A stretch of DNA of 64,000 nt from Scytalidium lignicola (Eukaryota > Ascomycota > Leotiomycetes), in the NCBI GenBank assembly GCA_002812745.2, contig NCSJ02000045.1, positions 124,001 to 188,000 of the forward strand. Direction: 5' to 3'. This document shows, piece by piece, positions 58,979 to 64,000 of the stretch (position 1 is its first letter; each line of letters opens with the position of its first letter). The notes beneath the pieces were generated by a model that saw nothing but the letters and a program-made list of their open reading frames with translations, did no database searches and had not been told where the DNA came from. Position numbers and translations under genes: made by a program.

Positions 58979-60065
58979 ATGAGATTAATAAAAGCTTCTC
59001 GTCGGGGCGCGATCGATTCTAGGTGGTGGGAGGCAAAAGCTTATCATATGCTAATGACCACCACTAACACCCATAAAGTCAAACTGATATGCTCACTCAT
59101 TCTGTTTCTAGATGATAAAACCCTCCTACACACATTAGTGAAACGTCCGGATCTCGATACACTATTCGCACTTTATTGTGGCCAAGAACTTCCCGGACAA
59201 GGCAACAACAACTGTTCACAACAGATAGACAACTTTAAAGCTCAAACACTTTGGCGGGTGCTACGATTTCCATCAGGATACAATTCTCCTTGGGATTGGA
59301 ATTGGCAGCCATGGTTATTGGGGGATCCTTGCGAAATTGCGGGTGAATTCCATACCGCCGTCTCTCGTGCAATCTTCCAGGTACCGCTATTCGACTTTGT
59401 GCAGTGTGCCCTTGGATACCACAGCAAAGCCATCTCTGTTGGGTCTTTATTTAGTGCTGTATGTGACATCCGCAGTATCTTGCAAGGAGCAATTCAAGAT
59501 CATCCTAGCATAAAGGACACTTATACCAAAGTTGAAGAGGTTAGTTAAATCCCGTCTATGAGGATCCTAGGACTAACTAGAAGAGATATTGCAATCACGA
59601 CATCATCCATTAGCTCATTGGATCATTGCTAGCAGCTTATCTAAAACACCATGTCCTTTACTCGACACCTTAGCCTCGATCCTCATCCCAATTGAAAACC
59701 TGTTCACAACACAAAACCTAGATTTCGTGCTCAAACAACTTGCAACTCTTAATGATCGTTTTAAACACGTTAGTCAAAACTACGATTGGGATAAATGGTC
59801 GACCGACCTTCACTTTTGGGAATGGACATACCAAGCATTATGGTCGAGAAAACCAATTATTCCGCCCATTCAGTTAGATGATTGGAATGAGAAATTGCAA
59901 TTCCTTAAAAGCTTTGAATCAGAATATGAAGATGAGGACGGTACCTGGAGGAAGGTGTGGTCCTTTGTTAAGAGACTCCGTAAGGTACATCAACAGATAA
60001 AAGCTGAACTACCACAGCACCACATCGAGCAACGAGTACCCAAATCTCGGGATATCGAAACCTGA
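58979..60065 (+). CDS. Two-exon fungal protein of unknown function
   Basis: Exon 1 is 58979-59539. Exon 2 is 59586-60065, after a 46 bp intron (GTTAGT, branch-like CTAAC, GAG acceptor) that keeps the frame (TKVEE then ILQSRHHPLAHW). The total is about 346 residues. The protein is Trp-rich and mostly helical in appearance, with WDWNWQPWLLGDP, WDKWSTDLHFWEWTYQALW and a basic Lys/Arg/Gln C-terminus. It has no signal peptide or membrane segment. I do not recognise a family. An intact frame over two exons and a plausible intron support a real gene. A TATA-like element was not identified. Confidence 0.65.
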
Positions 60066-61581
60066 AGATGGCTCTAAAGTAATCTGCTAGAAGAAATAAA
60101 GTTTTATGTGTGACGACGATAGGAGCTGTTTATGTTGGAAGATACTGAGTGGAAGGATGCTGAAGGTTTCATGTCTGATTTGGAATGTCGATTTGGACGA
60201 TGTATTGTTTTGCAAATATCATCGTAAAGAGATTAGAGTGATGTATCTCGAAAGTGAAAGAGCGAGGTCTTGAAAAGGTTATGTATTCCACATTGCATGG
60301 CATCAATAACATTGGGTAATTCTTCGTGCAAAAGAAGCTCGAACAGCGGGAAATACCAAGGAGATAGCCAAAGGAGTTGCCAAAGGATAGTAGTGTTTAG
60401 GCGTGCTTGTGCTCGGCAAGTAGTGTACCGAATCTTGATAGGAGTTAGCGGGTTTTTCAAACGGTAGAGGAGACATATCTTCATTTTACTGGAATCAGAT
60501 CATTACTTCACTTTTGGAATATTTTGTCGTTTTTGATGTTAAGAAACGTATGACCACGTGACTATTTTTACGTGGCTACCGTACAGTCCTTTCCGTAAAG
60601 GTGATATGGTAGACATAAATAACTAGATTTGGTAATACTGCTAAGTACAATATAATGGCTTAAAGGGGATTTGTGCTAATTAAAGATTTCCGCTTCCGTT
60701 ATGTTTCATATAATGTCACTCAGAAACATGCTCAGCGAGCCGTTACGTGCGACGCATCAGCACAATACGTTGCCAATAGGGAGCCGTTGATTATCTTCAG
60801 CCCTGAACTTAAATTCGGAATTGAATGAACCGCATAAACTGCCCAGAAGTTATAGGAAAGCATGAAGCATACCACCCCCATATATTCTTGGCTCTTGTTT
60901 TCACAGAAAGTCTTGCGTCTCGGTATCTGTTAGGCTTTTGTGCCAAGCATGTAAATCTCTTGATTTTTACTCGTCGACATCCATCTCCGACAAGAGCAGG
61001 ACCAACGTTGTCGTGATGGAACAGAATGGCTACACCCCTTCGATAATTACTGACCCATTGCCATATCACGTCAAATGAGCGGATCTCAGTTCAGGAGAAC
61101 GTATCAACTTCTCGCTGCGACATACTCGGGGACTGTCATCAGTCTCCGTAGAAGTCAGCCCGGCAGACTCGTCATCTTACAGTTGCTTTTGTCCATTTGA
61201 GGAAGTAGCCGCGTGTGTCAAACCAAAGTCTGTTACCTTTGGCCACTTGATTCATCGTTACCTTCATCCATGGCCCCTAAACGACTATCATGTTTTCAGG
61301 AGGAAGGTGAATGTTTTAAGAGGTATCGTAGCATTTGGTGTCTGGGCACCCACACAACTCATCCAAGTATTAATTTTGCTTTATTTGATGTATGTATATT
61401 ACCGCAACTTCGGGATGAGGATTATATCCGGTCGATCTCTTTGTAGTATACATAAGGATCATGTTTTCCAATATTATTGCTTTCTATTTCTTTCATTAAG
61501 GTTCAATTTTTAGTCTAACTAATTCCTCGATACAATCCTCCGTTACGTCAATATACTTCCATCATCCATCCGACCTTCATC
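60066..61581. other. Intergenic, no gene seen
   Basis: Only short frames without domains. The last few hundred bases (pyrimidine-rich, 61540-61580) are probably the promoter/leader of the MFS gene. Confidence 0.5.
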
Positions 61582-63662
61582 ATGGAATCTTTGCCGCCTA
61601 CTGAATCTGCACCTGGATCATCTTCAGCCATCCATGCTCCAACGTACTCATTGTTGACCGAAGGGCATCTCCACAATTCAATTCAGGTTGCTAGTATCTC
61701 AGGTCAAGAACGATCGAAAGCTCCTACTGTGAAGCTTGAGATTCCTGACGGGTGGATCTTAGCACGCAGCTCCCAAGTCCGACTAAAACCATGGAACAGA
61801 CAAAGCATCCTCGTGCTCGCTGATTTCAACACTTTCGAGGGGCTACTAGGAAGAGATGCAGAGAAAAGGCCATATGATGAGGAAGAATTTGGGGAGGTAG
61901 AGGACCTGGATGAAGCACCATCAAGCCAGTCACGACATGGACAAAGGCATTCATCCAAAGGCGTGATTTTAGGCTCTCATAAAGCATCAATAGAAACTCC
62001 TTACCATGTTTTCAGCGCAGCGAAAAAGAAACAACTTGTTTATATTGTTTCTCTTGCAGGATTATTTTCGCCTCTTTCAAGCAATATCTACTTTCCCGCT
62101 CTCAGTCAAATCGCTACAGTGCGTCAAAGGCCTACGTCTTCGGAATTATACTAAGGCGTCGCAGGTTCTCTCGGTCAACATCTCACTTGTCAGTCTTACC
62201 ATCACTGTTTACATGGTTGTTCAAGGCTTGGCTCCTTCATTCTGGGGCCCATTATCAGACACACAAGGGAGACGTATTACTTTTATCGGTCAGCGCCCCT
62301 CCGAATCACTATTATTTCTTCGTTGTTGTCATTATTATTATTATTATAATAACAAGACTATAGGAACATTCATTGTATATCTCATTTCAGACGTTGGACT
62401 TGCGTTTAGCAAAAGCTTTACAGGACTGATGATCTTTCGTGGCATCCAAGCAGCAGGAAGTGCAGCCACTATATCTATTGGTAAGTCTCATTCTCTTAAG
62501 ATAATAAACTTTGTCTTACTATACCCATTAGGTGCCGGAGTAATTGGAGATATAACAACAGCTCGTGAACGTGGGTCTCTCATCGGTATTTTTGGTGGTA
62601 GTAAGTAGCTGCTGCAATTTTCAGTGTATACTTGCTAACTCAATAGTCCGAATGATGGGTCAGTCAATTGGCCCTGTCTTTGGTGGAATCATCACGCAGT
62701 TTCTTGGTTTCCACGCAATATTCTGGTTCCTCTTTGGTCTTGGTACTCTCACCCTTCTTTTGATACTTCTCCTCCTCCCTGAGACTCTCCGCACCATTGC
62801 TGGTAATGGCACTTTGCGTCTTCATGGGATTCACCGTCCATTCATCTATTCCTTTACACAGTCAGATGATGGTCTAATCGATAATGCACCAGTTGCAAAG
62901 AAGAAGGTCACAATCTCCAGCATTACTTCACCGTTAAAGTTCCTGTTCGAGAAGGACGTCTTCATCACGTTGTTCTTCGGGAGCATTGTCTATACTGTCT
63001 GGAGCATGGTGACATCCAGCACGACAGATCTTTTCAAATCACATTTTCACCTCAGCAACCTTCAACTCGGTCTGGTATTTCTCCCTAATGGTGCCGGCTG
63101 CGTCACTGGTTCTTACCTGACCGGATATTTGATGGACCACGATTACCGTGTCATTGAACGTCAATACCGTGAAGCCAAGAAAATACCAGACGATATAAAA
63201 CCGAACAGAAAAGAACTTGTGGATTTTCCTATCGAGAAGTCCCGTCTGCGGAGCAGCTGGTGGATTGTCCTCCTCTTCGTTATCACCACAGCCAGTTATG
63301 GCTTCTCCTTGAACTTAAACCTCATCGTCGTGCCCCTCGTCCTACAATTTTTCATCGCCTATACTGCCACTGCCGTCTTCTCTCTTAACAGCGCACTGAT
63401 TATCGATCTGTATCCCGGCGCTTCGGCTTCTGCCACGGCAGTCAACAACTTGATGCGCTGTTCCGTGGGTGCAGTGGGTGTTGCAGTTGTACAGCTTGTA
63501 ATCGATAAACTTGGTACTGGAACTACTTTTCTCATTTTTGCCATCATCACTGCTAGCAGCAGTCCGCTGTTGGCGGTCGAGTGGTTTTATGGTGAGGGGT
63601 GGCGGACTGAACGCAGAAATAGGCTGAAGGCAAAAGAGGAGAACAGGAGGCAGAAACAATAA
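61582..63662 (+). CDS. MFS transporter, DHA1 drug:H+ antiporter type (Qdr-like)
   Basis: Five exons: 61582-62118, 62165-62288, 62364-62480, 62532-62600 and 62647-63662. All junctions keep frame, giving about 620 residues. A long cytosolic N-terminus (about 150 residues, Ser- and Glu-rich) precedes membrane segment 1 (LVYIVSLAGLFSPLSSNIYFPAL). This matches Qdr/Aqr/Dtr-type transporters (PLSSNIYFPAL). Motif A appears as GPLSDTQGRR. Motif C-like GQSIGPVFGGII and a PETLR box after the sixth helix are present, with a cytosolic loop and helices 7-12. The C-terminus is basic (RLKAKEENRRQK). It most likely exports small organic compounds by proton antiport at the plasma membrane. The substrate cannot be read from the sequence. 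Confidence 0.88.
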
Positions 63663-64000
63663 GCGCCTCATAAAATATAGCCTTGGCTAGAGTCAAAGGA
63701 AGAAATTAGTAAAGGAGTAAGAGAGACAGAAGATTGTATCTACTTGCATGATGTCTCTACTTGCAGGAAACTATATACATTGTCAAGAAAACAAAAACCC
63801 CATCCCCTAGATGCTTGTGTAAGTAAATGTCCCCCAAGCCCAATCCATCTAAGCGAGACCACCCCCAGATTGAGAAACGGAAGGACCAAACTTAAAGAGA
63901 ACGTCAAAAGACAGCTTTTCGTTTCAATCCATTTGTTTAAAATAGAGATAACATAGTATGTATTGTTACATTCAGCAACGCACTGTATGTGCTGTAATTT
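63663..64000. other. 3' flank of the MFS gene
   Basis: No gene or repeat recognised; probably the 3' untranslated region and spacer. Confidence 0.5.

Noticed and set aside
1..64000. Telomere, rRNA or origin signals
   Set aside because: No TTAGGG arrays, rRNA or recognisable origin elements were seen.

Overview
The window looks like nuclear DNA of a filamentous ascomycete (Pezizomycotina; a helotialean/Leotiomycete type fungus is my guess). Genes have short 46-80 bp GT-AG introns. The host families are typical of that group: Zn2Cys6 regulator, NACHT/STAND proteins with ankyrin repeats, a Rad5/HLTF-like SNF2 protein, a DHA1 MFS transporter and a secreted DUF4185-type protein. A large AT-rich island is made of retrotransposons full of C-to-T and G-to-A changes, as repeat-induced point mutation (RIP) leaves them. 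Single Ns mostly sit beside homopolymer runs, so some single-base frame breaks may be assembly errors.

Layout. 1-2883: sparse DNA with a decayed minus-strand coding relic. 2884-3793: a Zn2Cys6 regulator that lost zinc ligand 3, carries a frame break and is cut off by a Copia element (3794-4511). About 4510-29700: the RIP island. It holds a Gypsy/chromovirus with gag joined directly to integrase (4510-6560), a truncated Gypsy copy (8500-10497), an unidentified RIPped block (10.7-16.4 kb), a nearly full-length Gypsy on the minus strand (16671-23608) ending at an N gap next to an inverted LTR piece, a RIP-degraded histone H3-like gene (24195-24677, minus), another Gypsy copy (about 26560-28888), an LTR-like segment (28889-29134) and a pogo/Fot1 transposase fragment. 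30353-34198: NACHT + C2H2 + ankyrin gene with three lesions. 34683-38703: SNF2/RING gene with in-frame stops in one exon. 39391-40605 (minus): intact secreted DUF4185-like gene. 41288-43709: complete Fot1/pogo element with about 101 bp TIRs. 45706-46518: broken kinase-like gene. 46919-48918: a 2000 bp pogo-superfamily element with perfect 41 bp TIRs and TA duplication, splitting a small ORF. 49921-53380 (minus): NACHT-ankyrin-ZZ gene with one frame break. 58979-60065: intact two-exon gene of unknown function. 61582-63662: intact five-exon MFS transporter.

Together these make an accessory, transposon-rich compartment in which STAND-type surveillance genes, a chromatin remodeller, a regulator and a kinase are decaying beside RIP-silenced repeats. 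Intact genes (DUF4185, 58979-60065, MFS) lie farther from the island. The most unusual object is the histone H3-like gene inside the island, which carries canonical H3 N-terminal and histone-fold signatures in RIP-mutated form.
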